The position numbers and the translations under genes were made by a program. Positions 1 to 8,052 of a stretch of 64,000 bases of DNA are shown piece after piece. The notes below the pieces were generated by a model. The model was given only the letters and a program-made list of their open reading frames with translations, made no database searches and was not told where the DNA came from. Numbering within the stretch: the first letter of the stretch is position 1; each line of letters begins with the position of its first letter. The stretch is from Sphingomonas faeni (GTDB taxonomy: Bacteria; Pseudomonadota; Alphaproteobacteria; Sphingomonadales; Sphingomonadaceae), in contig NZ_QAYE01000003.1 in the NCBI RefSeq assembly GCF_003053745.1, positions 186,001 to 250,000 on the forward strand. Direction: 5' to 3'.

Positions 1-192
1 GTCCTCACGCGTTTGCTCGTGACGTTGCGGCTCGTCGCACCCGATGCCGCGCCGCCAGGGCATGCCACGGAGGATCTCATCGCCCGCGCGATCGGCGTGA
101 CGGACTGGGCAGCGGTGGTTGCCACGCTCGAAACGACGCGGCAGGAGGTGCGCTGGTTTTGGGCGCAGGTGACGGGAGAGCAGGATGGATGA
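1..192 (+). CDS. glnE: Glutamine synthetase adenylyltransferase GlnE, C-terminal end (partial)
   Basis: This is an open frame from the left edge to a TGA at 190-192, giving 63 residues. The visible tail (RLLVTLRLVAPD, then a helix-rich segment ending WFWAQVTGEQDG) resembles the extreme C-terminus of GlnE, which adenylylates and deadenylylates glutamine synthetase under PII control. The context agrees: in sphingomonads glnE is commonly followed directly by a bcp-type peroxiredoxin, and here the peroxiredoxin ATG overlaps the stop by 8 bases. No catalytic motif lies inside the window, so the identity rests on tail resemblance and gene order. Another helical C-terminus cannot be excluded. Confidence 0.55.
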   Translation, partial: VLTRLLVTLRLVAPDAAPPGHATEDLIARAIGVTDWAAVVATLETTRQEVRWFWAQVTGEQDG

Positions 193-637
193 AGGTTCGA
201 TGATCCCCGACGTATCGGTGACGATCGATGACGCCGTGGTTTCGCTGGCAAGCCTCGGCGCGCCGCTGGTGGTGTATTTCTACCCGAAGGACGACACGGC
301 AGGTTGCACCACCGAAGCGAAGGACTTTTCCGCGCTTTCCGACGCGTTCGCAGCCGCGGGCGTAACCGTCGTCGGCGTGTCGAAGGACAGTGCCGCATCG
401 CACGTAAAATTCACGGCAAAACATGGACTTGCGGTCCGGCTTGCCAGCGATGTCGAAGGTGTTGCCTGCGAGGCTTTCGGCGTGTGGGTCGAGAAGGCGA
501 TGTACGGCCGCAAGTACATGGGCATCGAGCGCGCGACGTTCCTGTTCGGCGCCGACGGCACGCTGGCCAAGGCGTGGCACAAGGTCCGCGTGGCGGGGCA
601 TGCCGAGACGGTTCTGGCCGCCGCCAAGGCGCTCTGA
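185..637 (+). CDS. bcp: Thiol peroxidase, Bcp/PrxQ family
   Basis: The 150-residue protein has a thioredoxin-fold peroxiredoxin pattern. The peroxidatic motif YPKDDTAGCTTEA places the catalytic cysteine at residue 41, and C95 lies in the GVACEAFGVW region. Family members reduce hydrogen peroxide and organic hydroperoxides in the cytoplasm using thioredoxin. Many Bcp proteins carry a resolving cysteine five residues after the peroxidatic one; here that position is Lys46, so the enzyme is either 1-Cys or uses another partner. The ATG at 185 follows GGGAGAGCAGG and overlaps the upstream gene, suggesting translational coupling. A second in-frame ATG exists at 200. Confidence 0.9.
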   Translation: MDEGSMIPDVSVTIDDAVVSLASLGAPLVVYFYPKDDTAGCTTEAKDFSALSDAFAAAGVTVVGVSKDSAASHVKFTAKHGLAVRLASDVEGVACEAFGVWVEKAMYGRKYMGIERATFLFGADGTLAKAWHKVRVAGHAETVLAAAKAL

Positions 638-858
638 ACAGCCCGCAGTAACGTTCGGAGATTCGCCGACATTTCGCGTCCGATGTCGTCGGCGGCTTAC
701 TGTTCCCTCGCAATCGTCCCAATTCGCATCAACTCGCCGCAGCAACCTGCCGCTCCGCCGCGCCGACCGCGCGGGGCTATTGCCCGGAACGGCGGTATCC
801 GGCCTAACCCAGACTGTCTGGTGCGCGGAGGGGCTGCGAGTCAGGACAGAGTTTCGGA

Positions 859-893
859 GCCGTCCGCCTTGAAGCGAACGGCCCTGCATTTTT
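859..893 (+). terminator. Possible weak intrinsic terminator before the M23 peptidase gene
   Basis: GCCGTCCGC (859-867) pairs with GCGAACGGC (874-882) with one mismatch around a six-base loop. CCTGC and five T residues follow. It lies in the 269-base gap after the peroxiredoxin gene, which shows no other clear element. The mismatch and offset T-run make the call tentative. Confidence 0.3.
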
Positions 894-906
894 GTGTCGG
901 GGACCA

Positions 907-1677
907 ATGGTCGAATTTACCGCAGCAGCCATCGTGACGCGCCTCAAGGCCGTGTCGATGGTGTCCAAGTCGTTCACGTTTCGCCGACTGGCGATCGCCG
1001 CAACAGTGATGGGGATGACCACGGTCGGCGCGACTGCCGAGGCCCAGGTCGTCGCTTCCAAAATAGCGCATAACGTTGCTGCAACCGGTGGTCCGATGAT
1101 CGCCGCGAATGCCGAGGAAGCCACCGCCGATCTCCGCGCCGACGCGCAGTTCCGCACGCTGTTCCAGACCTGGAAGAAGCTCGATGCGACACAACAGGGC
1201 GTGATCGCGATCCCGTCGGTCCAGCCGGTCCACTCGCTCTCGTTCACCAGCAATTTCGGCATCCGCTCCGATCCGTTCCGCGGCACCGCGGCGATGCATG
1301 CCGGCGTCGATATTCCCGGTCCGATCGGCACGCCGATCTACGCCACAGCCGACGGCATCATCGCGCACGCCGGTCGCCAGGGCGGCTACGGCAACATGGT
1401 CGAGATCAGCCACGGCAAGGGCATCGCGACGCGCTACGGCCATCTCTCGAAGATCCTCGTCGGCGACAACGCTCGCGTCGTTCGTGGCCAGCTGATCGCG
1501 CTGATGGGTTCGACCGGCCGCTCGACCGGCTCGCATCTCCATTACGAAGTCCGCATCGATGGCCACGCGGTCAACCCGGTGCCGTTCCTGACCACCGCCG
1601 ATTATCTCCTCGCCGCACAGGACCGCTCGGTAAACGCGATCCCCGTCTCCACCAGCGGCCCCGCCGCGCAGGACTGA
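907..1677 (+). CDS. M23 family metallopeptidase (LytM domain), exported
   Basis: The protein has 256 residues from ATG 907, which follows GGGGACCA. An N-terminal signal region (a basic FRRLAIAA stretch, a hydrophobic core and an ATAEA cleavage site) is followed by a linker and a LytM domain. Both zinc-ligand motifs are intact: HxxxD in MHAGVDI and HxH in SHLHYEV, inside the typical YGNMVEISHG...TRYGHLS framework. Such enzymes are periplasmic endopeptidases that cut peptidoglycan cross-links; degenerate members activate amidases, but this one looks catalytically competent. An alternative ATG at 958 would give a shorter, more ordinary signal peptide. Confidence 0.85.
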   Translation: MVEFTAAAIVTRLKAVSMVSKSFTFRRLAIAATVMGMTTVGATAEAQVVASKIAHNVAATGGPMIAANAEEATADLRADAQFRTLFQTWKKLDATQQGVIAIPSVQPVHSLSFTSNFGIRSDPFRGTAAMHAGVDIPGPIGTPIYATADGIIAHAGRQGGYGNMVEISHGKGIATRYGHLSKILVGDNARVVRGQLIALMGSTGRSTGSHLHYEVRIDGHAVNPVPFLTTADYLLAAQDRSVNAIPVSTSGPAAQD

Positions 1678-1724
1678 TCAACCCCAAGGTTGCCGCGGAT
1701 AGCGCAACCTCCTATCTCCAGCGC

Positions 1725-2063
1725 ATGGCAACGCTGGTCCAAGACATCATCCTCACCCCCTCCGCCGCGGCGCGCGTCGCGGCGATCGCCGTCAAGCAGG
1801 GGAAGCCGGCGATCCTGCGACTCTCTGTCGACGGCGGCGGTTGTTCCGGGTTCCAGTACAAGTTCGGGTTCGCCGATTCGGTCGAGTCCGATGACGTGAT
1901 CGCCGAGCATGATGGCGTGAAGCTCGTCGTCGACAGCGTCAGCATCGATCTCGTCCGTGGCTGCGCGGTCGATTACGTCGAGTCGCTCGCCGGTGCGGCA
2001 TTCAAGGTCGAGAACCCCAACGCCGCGTCGGGTTGCGGCTGCGGCTCCAGCTTCTCGGTCTGA
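1725..2063 (+). CDS. erpA: Iron-sulfur cluster insertion protein ErpA (A-type carrier)
   Basis: The 112-residue protein has the HesB/IscA fold signature. The three conserved cysteines are visible, one in GGGCSGFQY and two in the C-terminal SGCGCGSSF. A-type carriers receive clusters from a scaffold and deliver them to apoproteins in the cytoplasm. The sequence is closest to the ErpA branch (VDGGGCSGF, NPNAASGCGCGSSF). It stands 8 bases before xthA on the same strand. It fits with the sufBCD, nfu and Mrp genes elsewhere in the window as part of Fe-S metabolism. Confidence 0.9.
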   Translation: MATLVQDIILTPSAAARVAAIAVKQGKPAILRLSVDGGGCSGFQYKFGFADSVESDDVIAEHDGVKLVVDSVSIDLVRGCAVDYVESLAGAAFKVENPNAASGCGCGSSFSV

Positions 2064-2070
2064 GACTGCC

Positions 2071-2841
2071 ATGAAAATCGTCACGTACAACGTCAACGGC
2101 ATCAAGGCGCGGTTGCCGCGGCTTATCGAGTATCTCACCGAAGACCAGCCCGACATCGTCTGTCTCCAGGAACTGAAGTCGAGCGACGACACCTTCCCGA
2201 TCGCCGACATCGAAGCCGCCGGCTACGGCGCGGTCTGGCACGGACAGAAGGCCTGGAACGGCGTCGCGATCCTCGCGAAGAGCGACACGCCCGTCGTGCG
2301 CCAGCGCGGTCTCGAAGGCGAACCAGAGGACGAGCACAGCCGCTATATCGAGGCGGAGATCGACGGACTGATCGTCGCCGCTCTCTACCTCCCCAACGGC
2401 AACCCGCAGCCCGGCCCCAAATTCGACTACAAGCTCCGCTGGATGGACCGCCTCGCGGCCCGCGCGCGCGTCCTGCTCGCGGAGGAAAAGCCGGCCATCC
2501 TCGCCGGCGACTACAACGTCATCGCCAACGACGACGACACCTTCTCGGTCCGCACGATGCAGGACGACGCGCTGATGCAGCCCGAGAGCCGCGAGCATTA
2601 CCGCGCGCTCGTCGCACAAGGCTGGACCGACGCGCTGCGTACGCAATTCCCCAAGGGCGGCGTCTGGACGTTCTGGGATTACCAGGCAGGTGCCTGGCAG
2701 CGCGACGCCGGGTTCCGGATCGATCACCTGCTGCTGAGCCCGCAGGCCGCCGACCGGATGATCGATGCCGGCGTCGACAAGGCCTATCGCGGTCGCGAAA
2801 AGGCCAGCGACCACGCGCCGACCTGGGTTCGCCTGCGATGA
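2071..2841 (+). CDS. xthA: Exodeoxyribonuclease III (AP endonuclease family 1)
   Basis: The protein has 256 residues from ATG 2071; upstream codons in the same frame overlap erpA and are not needed. Endonuclease/exonuclease/phosphatase motifs appear in order: YNVNGIKAR at the N-terminus, LQELK with the metal-binding Glu, GDYNV in the middle and SDHAPTWVRL at the C-terminus with the catalytic Asp-His. It repairs abasic sites and trims 3-prime blocked ends in base-excision repair. The ATGA stop/start overlap at 2838-2841 couples it to the outer-membrane gene downstream, although the two functions look unrelated. Confidence 0.92.
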   Translation: MKIVTYNVNGIKARLPRLIEYLTEDQPDIVCLQELKSSDDTFPIADIEAAGYGAVWHGQKAWNGVAILAKSDTPVVRQRGLEGEPEDEHSRYIEAEIDGLIVAALYLPNGNPQPGPKFDYKLRWMDRLAARARVLLAEEKPAILAGDYNVIANDDDTFSVRTMQDDALMQPESREHYRALVAQGWTDALRTQFPKGGVWTFWDYQAGAWQRDAGFRIDHLLLSPQAADRMIDAGVDKAYRGREKASDHAPTWVRLR

Positions 2842-3626
2842 GGCGGCTGCTTCTCGGTATCGCCCTGGCGAGCCTGTCCGGTGCTGCGATGGCGCAAGAC
2901 CGCGAATATTGCCCCGATCGTCCTGGCATCGATACGCCCGCCTGCACGATCGCGCCGGGCAAGATTTCGGTCGAGACGTCGATTGCGGACTGGACGCGCG
3001 ACGATCAGCCGGGCTCGCGCGAGGATAATATCCTGTTCGGCGATACGCTGGTTCGCGTCGGCGTCAGCGACTCGATCGAGGCGCGGGTTGGCTGGACGCC
3101 GTTTGGGCACGACCGGATGCGCGATTCGACCGGGGTCGATACGGTGAACGGTGTCGGCGACGTGTCGCTCGGGATGAAGGCGAACCTCCATAATCCCGAC
3201 GGCGCCGGCTTGTCGGTATCGGTGCTGCCGTTCGTGACGCTGCCGGTTGGCCGCTCGTCGATCGGCGCCGGCGATTGGGGCGCAGGGTTCCTCGTTCCCG
3301 TGACCTACGAAATCTCCGACACGGTCTCGCTCGACCTCACGCCGGAAATCGATGCGGCGGTCGACCAAGACGGCAATGGCCGGCATCTCGCGTACAGTTC
3401 GACCGCTGGCCTGGCGGTGAAACTCGACAAGGCCTTCACGCTGACCGGCGAGATGCAGGCGCTCCGCGATGACGATCCCCAGGAGCATGAGACGCAGGCC
3501 GTCGCGGCGTTGTCGCTGGCCTGGATGGCGAACGACAATCTCCAGTTCGACATATTCGGTGCGGCGGGGTTGAACGCGAACACCCCGGATGCGCGGGTCT
3601 ACGCCGGCATATCCCGGCGGTTCTAG
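2838..3626 (+). CDS. Outer-membrane transporter-like protein (Phenol_MetA_deg type)
   Basis: The 262-residue protein has a signal peptide (MRRLLLGIALASLSGAAMA, then Q). The rest has the alternating polar/hydrophobic pattern of an outer-membrane beta-barrel and ends in a C-terminal Phe (GISRRF). The layout FGDTLVRVGVSDSIEARVGW...GVGDVSLGMKAN matches the transporter-like family found in phenol-degradation operons, whose substrate is usually unknown. It overlaps xthA by 4 bases, and a small secreted protein follows with no gap. No substrate can be inferred from the neighbours. Confidence 0.75.
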   Translation: MRRLLLGIALASLSGAAMAQDREYCPDRPGIDTPACTIAPGKISVETSIADWTRDDQPGSREDNILFGDTLVRVGVSDSIEARVGWTPFGHDRMRDSTGVDTVNGVGDVSLGMKANLHNPDGAGLSVSVLPFVTLPVGRSSIGAGDWGAGFLVPVTYEISDTVSLDLTPEIDAAVDQDGNGRHLAYSSTAGLAVKLDKAFTLTGEMQALRDDDPQEHETQAVAALSLAWMANDNLQFDIFGAAGLNANTPDARVYAGISRRF

Positions 3627-3953
3627 ATGCTGGCCGGCTTGCTCCTGCTGCAAGCGGTAGCCGGGCCGCCGCTTCCACCCGAATTGCGCAAGCGGCCTGT
3701 TAGGTCGACGATGCCGTGTCCGGTCCAGACCGACCCCGATGGCGAAATTATCGTCTGTGCTCGTTCGATCGACCAAAGGTTGGCGACGCTATCGGCGCCA
3801 GTCCAACCGCCGAGGGGTGATCCGCTGTCGTTCCGGCTGCCGGGTGGCGGCAAGGGGAACGTCCACGCGATCCGAACGCAGCTACCCGGCGCAAGCGGGC
3901 AGGGGGCCGCGGTGACGCTCAAGATGCCCTTCGGTAAGGAGAAGCGGGAGTAG
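3627..3953 (+). CDS. Small exported protein with a CX12C motif, function unknown
   Basis: The 108-residue protein begins at an ATG directly after the TAG of the outer-membrane gene. A short hydrophobic N-terminus (MLAGLLLLQAVAG) suggests export. The only recognisable feature is MPCPVQTDPDGEIIVCARS: two cysteines separated by 12 residues, with an acidic centre and a hydrophobic run before the second Cys. The same arrangement occurs in the genes at 21963-22391 and 22402-22737, so this is probably a sphingomonad family of small periplasmic proteins with a possible disulfide. It is probably co-transcribed with the upstream barrel protein. Confidence 0.6.
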   Translation: MLAGLLLLQAVAGPPLPPELRKRPVRSTMPCPVQTDPDGEIIVCARSIDQRLATLSAPVQPPRGDPLSFRLPGGGKGNVHAIRTQLPGASGQGAAVTLKMPFGKEKRE

Positions 3954-3987
3954 GGCGGCGCGACAATGCCGAGCAGTCCTCGCCTCC

Positions 3988-4010
3988 TTGTTCTCCCGCG
4001 AAGGGGAACA
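3988..4010. repeat. Short deletion derivative of the TTGTTC...GAACA palindromic repeat
   Basis: The 23-base sequence starts TTGTTCTCCCGCGAAGG and ends GGGGAACA. It matches the outer parts of the 57-bp element seen complete at 45744-45800 and 59369-59425, with the middle missing. It lies in the gap between convergent genes. Confidence 0.55.
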
Positions 4011-4045
4011 CGCTATCTCAGGCCGAGAACGCTTCCCGCTCTTAC

Positions 4046-5197
4046 CTAAAGCACCCGCTCGTACACCTGGTACACCTTGTTCACCCGGCTCTCGATCGTC
4101 TCGGCGATCGACCGCATCCCCTGGTTGTCATCCAGGATCCAGCCGATCTCCGCACGCTGCGCGCCGTAATTCTCGACCGAGGCACGACGGATATATTCGA
4201 TCATCATGAAGGCCAGCTGGCTTGCCATACGCGACGCCTGCAGCTCCTTCACCACCCCCATCAACGGCACGCGCACCGTCCGCACCTTGGGTTTGCGCAA
4301 CCACCACAACAGCTTCGCCCAACCGAACGGCAACAGGCTGCCGTTCAGCGGCTTGATCGCCTCGTTCAGGTCCGGCAGCGTGATCATGAACGCAACCGGC
4401 TTCCCGTCCAGCTCGGCAATCCGGATCAGGTCGTTGAAGACGATCGGCTTCAGCTTCACGCCGACGTCCTTGATCTCCGGCGGGGTCAGCGGCACGAACC
4501 CCCAATTGTCGCGCCACGCGTCGTTGAGGATCGACAGGATGATCGCCGCCTCCTCTTCGAACTTGGTCTTGTCGACGTTACGGACGCTGATCCGCGGGTT
4601 CTTCTCGCCCGACTTGATAATCCGCTGGACGATCGGCGGGAACTGCTTGGTGACGTCGACCTCATAGGTCATCAGCTGCTTGATCGGGCGATACTGCGCC
4701 CACTCGATCCAGCCGCGATATTCCCGCTTGGCGTGCCCCATCATGATCGTCGGCGGATGATCGTAACCGTCGATCAGCAGGCCCGGCTCCTCCCAGATCG
4801 ACATGCTGATCGGCCCGAGCGCGCGCGTCATGCCCTGCTCGCGCAGCCACGCCTCGGCGCGCTCCAGCAGCGCCTGGAACACGTCTTGCCGCTCCGCTTC
4901 CATCAGCCCCCATTGGCCGACGCCGGGCCCGAACCCCTGCTCGGGCGGCATCGTCAGCGCGAGCGTATCGATATGCGCCGAAATGCGCCCGACCACGCGG
5001 CCGTCCTCCTCGGCCAGGAACAACTGCGCCTTGGCATGGCTGAACCAGCCGTTCTTCTCGGGCGTGATCAGTCCCAGCGCTTCCGACTTCAAAGGCGGCA
5101 CCCAATTGGGATCGTCGGCATAGAGACGGAACGGCAGATCGATGAAGATCTTGCGGTCCTTCTTGGTCTCGACCGGTCGAATGATGAGCTTGGCCAT
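4046..5197 (-). CDS. Large GNAT-fold N-acyltransferase-like protein
   Basis: The 383-residue soluble protein starts MAKLIIRPVETKKDRK. The N-terminal LYADDPNWVPPL motif is characteristic of a family of long GNAT-like proteins. A second acyltransferase-like half follows (VAFMITLPDLNEAI, then LMGVVKELQASRMASQLAFMMIEYIRR, split here by position about 290-330). There is no signal peptide. Family members have been annotated as N-acetyltransferase or, misleadingly, dATP pyrophosphohydrolase. Some alphaproteobacterial proteins of this general type act in sphingolipid synthesis, so an N-acyltransferase acting on a long-chain base is possible but unproven. It is transcribed divergently from a fatty-acid desaturase with 165 bases between starts. 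Confidence 0.6.
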   Translation of the reverse strand: MAKLIIRPVETKKDRKIFIDLPFRLYADDPNWVPPLKSEALGLITPEKNGWFSHAKAQLFLAEEDGRVVGRISAHIDTLALTMPPEQGFGPGVGQWGLMEAERQDVFQALLERAEAWLREQGMTRALGPISMSIWEEPGLLIDGYDHPPTIMMGHAKREYRGWIEWAQYRPIKQLMTYEVDVTKQFPPIVQRIIKSGEKNPRISVRNVDKTKFEEEAAIILSILNDAWRDNWGFVPLTPPEIKDVGVKLKPIVFNDLIRIAELDGKPVAFMITLPDLNEAIKPLNGSLLPFGWAKLLWWLRKPKVRTVRVPLMGVVKELQASRMASQLAFMMIEYIRRASVENYGAQRAEIGWILDDNQGMRSIAETIESRVNKVYQVYERVL

Positions 5198-5362
5198 GTC
5201 GTGTTCCCGAATACGCTGTTGCGCGTGTCTACCCAGCGAAGCGAATAAAGGCGAGTGACACGTGCGTCATCGCAAGACCCTGTCAGAGTGATCGGGTTTC
5301 CTCCGGCACGGCGGCATCCGCGCGGCCTGTAAATGCCACGGTACCGCCACTATCTTCGGGCA

Positions 5363-6484
5363 ATGGATATGCCCATGGACACATCGCTCAGCCTCGCTCG
5401 CGGCACGGCCGCTCCAGCTTCCATTCCCGCGGGTTCGTCCCGTGTCGGAGGGATTGAGCGCGTTGCCGACGACAAGGCGATGCTGCGTGCAGCCGCAGAC
5501 CTGACGCGCGATCTGGTGAAGCCGCGCCCGGCAATCTACTGGGCCGACCTGATCGCATCGATGGTTGTCGGCTATGGTGCACTGGCGGTGGCGGCCATCT
5601 CGACGTCGACGCCGGTGGTGATCGTTGCCGGCATCGTGGCGATGCTGGGGCTCTACCGCGGTCTGAGCTTCATTCACGAAGTCAGCCACATGAAGCATGC
5701 GTCCGTCCCGAACTTCCGGCTCGGCTGGAACGTGCTGGTCGGCATTCCGCTGTTGACCCCGTCCTTCATGTACGAGGGCGTCCACAACCTCCATCACGCC
5801 AAGACGCGGTACGGCACGGTCGAGGATCCCGAATATCTTCCGCTCGCGCTGATGAAGCCGTGGACACTGCCGCTGTTCATCGTCGTATCGGCGCTCGCGC
5901 CGATCGCGCTGCTGATCCGGTTCGCGATCCTGTCGCCGATCTCGCTACTGTCGCCCAAGCTGCGGACGATGATCGTGGAACGCTATTCGGCGCTCGCGAT
6001 CAACCCGCAGTTCCGCCGCCGCGCGCCCGAAGGCGAAGCGAAGGCCTATTGGGATCGACTCGAGATTGCCGCGAGCCTGTGGGCGATCACGCTGATCGCG
6101 ATCACCGTGACTGGCGTGCTGCCGCTCCGTGCGTTCGTGACGATCTTCGCGGTCGCATCGGCGTTCGCGGTGCTTAACCAAGTCCGCACGCTGGTCGCGC
6201 ATCTGTGGGAGAATGACGGCGAGCCGATGACGGTGACCGCGCAGTATCTCGACACGGTCAACGTCCCGCCGCCGGCGTTGCTGCCCGCGCTTTGGGCACC
6301 TGTGGGTCTGCGCTACCACGCGCTGCATCACCTGTTGCCGGGTCTACCCTACCACGCACTGGGCGAGGCTCACCGGCGGATCACCGTCGAACTCGACGCG
6401 CTCTCGCCGTATCACAAGGCGAGCTATCCCGGTCTGCCCGGTCTGGTGAGTAAGATCGCACGCAGCACGATGGTCCGCCGCTGA
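5363..6484 (+). CDS. Membrane fatty acid desaturase
   Basis: The protein has about 373 residues with several hydrophobic segments. The three histidine clusters of membrane di-iron desaturases are all present: HEVSH, HNLHH and HALHH, in the usual order and spacing. It should introduce a double bond, or a hydroxyl, into a lipid acyl chain at the inner membrane. ATG 5363 was chosen; in-frame ATGs also exist at 5333, 5369 and 5375, none with a strong ribosome binding site. It is divergent from the GNAT-like acyltransferase, so a shared lipid role is plausible but is only an inference. Confidence 0.85.
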   Translation: MDMPMDTSLSLARGTAAPASIPAGSSRVGGIERVADDKAMLRAAADLTRDLVKPRPAIYWADLIASMVVGYGALAVAAISTSTPVVIVAGIVAMLGLYRGLSFIHEVSHMKHASVPNFRLGWNVLVGIPLLTPSFMYEGVHNLHHAKTRYGTVEDPEYLPLALMKPWTLPLFIVVSALAPIALLIRFAILSPISLLSPKLRTMIVERYSALAINPQFRRRAPEGEAKAYWDRLEIAASLWAITLIAITVTGVLPLRAFVTIFAVASAFAVLNQVRTLVAHLWENDGEPMTVTAQYLDTVNVPPPALLPALWAPVGLRYHALHHLLPGLPYHALGEAHRRITVELDALSPYHKASYPGLPGLVSKIARSTMVRR

Positions 6485-6529
6485 TCAGAATGCCGGGCCG
6501 GTCCCGAGTGACTGGCCCAACAGTCCAGA

Positions 6530-7300
6530 TTATTTCGCAGCGTCGAACTGCTTGAGCGCCATGACCGCGTTGCGTCCGACATCGGTCGTCGGCGACAATT
6601 TCGCAGCCGTTCCCCATGCCTCCCGCGCAGCCGCTTCGTCGCCAGCCGACGCCGCGATGTTCCCCGCTTCCAACTGAACCGACGCATCGTCGGCCGAGCG
6701 CTTCAAGGCCTGTGCGATATCTGCTTTGGCGCGCGGAATGTTGCTCATCCGACGGGCTAGCGTCGCCGACAACAGCCACGCGAGCGGGTCGGCGCCGGCG
6801 GTCGTCAGCGCAAGATCGAGATCGCTCCGCGCCGCATCAAGCTCGCCCGCCGCGACCAGCGCGCGCGCATGATCCAGTTGCGCTTCACCGAGCGGCAGTC
6901 CGGTCAGCGACCCCGCGGTAAGCGCGGAATCGAGCGCGACACGCGCCTTGGCGGGCTGCCCCGAGGCGAGCCATGCATTGCCCGCCTGTGCCCAATAATT
7001 TGCGGCGCGCGTGTCCTTCGCGATCTGAGCCTCCCGCGCCGCTTCCTCGAATTCGGCTGCCGCCGACGGCCAGTTCTTTTCGGCGGCGAAGGCGAGCCCG
7101 GCGCATTGCCGCGCGAAATACCGTCCCCCGCTGATCCGCCAGCGGCCCGCCTCGGCGCGTGCAGCGGCGGGGTCGCTTTGCGTCAGGCCGGCGCAGTGAG
7201 CGAACCGACCACCCTGCGCATCGACAGGGTCGGCAGCAGGGGCGGTGGCTGGACTGGGGGCGGCGGCCTGCGCAGCGGCAAGCAACACTATCAGGATCAT
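6530..7300 (-). CDS. Exported TPR-repeat protein
   Basis: The 256-residue protein begins with a hydrophobic stretch (MILIVLLAAAQAAA) typical of a signal peptide. Several degenerate tetratricopeptide repeats follow, for example WPSAAAEFEEAAREAQ, GQPAKARVALDSAL and GELDAARSDLDLAL, which would form a helical protein-binding scaffold in the periplasm. No enzymatic motif is visible. Its start overlaps the stop of the alpha/beta hydrolase gene by 4 bases, so the two are likely co-transcribed and translationally coupled. The partner protein is unknown. Confidence 0.75.
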   Translation of the reverse strand: MILIVLLAAAQAAAPSPATAPAADPVDAQGGRFAHCAGLTQSDPAAARAEAGRWRISGGRYFARQCAGLAFAAEKNWPSAAAEFEEAAREAQIAKDTRAANYWAQAGNAWLASGQPAKARVALDSALTAGSLTGLPLGEAQLDHARALVAAGELDAARSDLDLALTTAGADPLAWLLSATLARRMSNIPRAKADIAQALKRSADDASVQLEAGNIAASAGDEAAAREAWGTAAKLSPTTDVGRNAVMALKQFDAAK

Positions 7301-8043
7301 AAGGCGGCGATCACATCCTCCACCGCCCGGATGATGAGGGAGATGTCGCTGTCACGCGACAGGCGGTGGTCGCCGTCCTTGACCAGCCACGTCTGCACGT
7401 CGGCTGAACGCAACAGCTCGGCGAGGCGTGCGGTGCGGTGCCACGGCACGTCCGGATCGCGCTGCCCTTGTACCAGCCGCACCGGGCCGTCGAACGCGAT
7501 CTCGCCGAACATCAGCCGGTTGGCCTCGCCCGACGACCAGAAGGGGCGCGTATAGACGGTCGGCTCGGGACCATAGGGGTTCTTGCGCTCGATCCGGCCG
7601 TTGCTGAGCAGCGCCATCTTCTCGTCGGTGGTGAAGCCCCAGTCGGTGAAGTCGGGTGCCGGTGCGATGCCGACCAGCCCCTTCACCAGATCGGGCCGCA
7701 TCTTCGCCGCCAGCAGCATCAGCCAGCCGCCCATCGACGATCCGACGAGGATCGCCGAATCCTCCGCCAGCGCATCGATCATCGCCAGCACGTCGTCGCG
7801 CCAGTCGACCAGGGTCTGGTCCTCGAACGCGCCTTCGCTCTGCCCGCACCCGCCATAGTCAAACCGCAGGAACGCCCGCCCTTCGGACTTCGCCCACGCT
7901 TCCAGCGTTACCGCCTTGGTCCCCATCATGTCGGACGCATAGCCCGACAGGAACACGATCGTCGGACCGGTACCCGGTGTATGATGATAGGCGAGGCGAG
8001 GGCGCTCTCTGGCGGGCGGCGTGGCGGCGATGGCGTCGGTCAT
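7297..8043 (-). CDS. Alpha/beta hydrolase
   Basis: The 248-residue protein has the complete alpha/beta hydrolase triad. The nucleophile elbow is GSSMGG, the acid is probably in GQRDPDVP, and the histidine is in DGDHRLS near the C-terminus. The layout (TIVFLSGYASDMMGTKA, FDYGGCGQSEG) resembles small esterases of the palmitoyl-thioesterase ABHD10 type. No signal peptide is seen, so it is probably a cytoplasmic esterase or thioesterase of unknown substrate. It lies just downstream of the XRE regulator gene (9-base gap) and overlaps the TPR gene by 4 bases. Confidence 0.8.
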   Translation of the reverse strand: MTDAIAATPPARERPRLAYHHTPGTGPTIVFLSGYASDMMGTKAVTLEAWAKSEGRAFLRFDYGGCGQSEGAFEDQTLVDWRDDVLAMIDALAEDSAILVGSSMGGWLMLLAAKMRPDLVKGLVGIAPAPDFTDWGFTTDEKMALLSNGRIERKNPYGPEPTVYTRPFWSSGEANRLMFGEIAFDGPVRLVQGQRDPDVPWHRTARLAELLRSADVQTWLVKDGDHRLSRDSDISLIIRAVEDVIAAL

Positions 8044-8052
8044 GCCCCGGCT

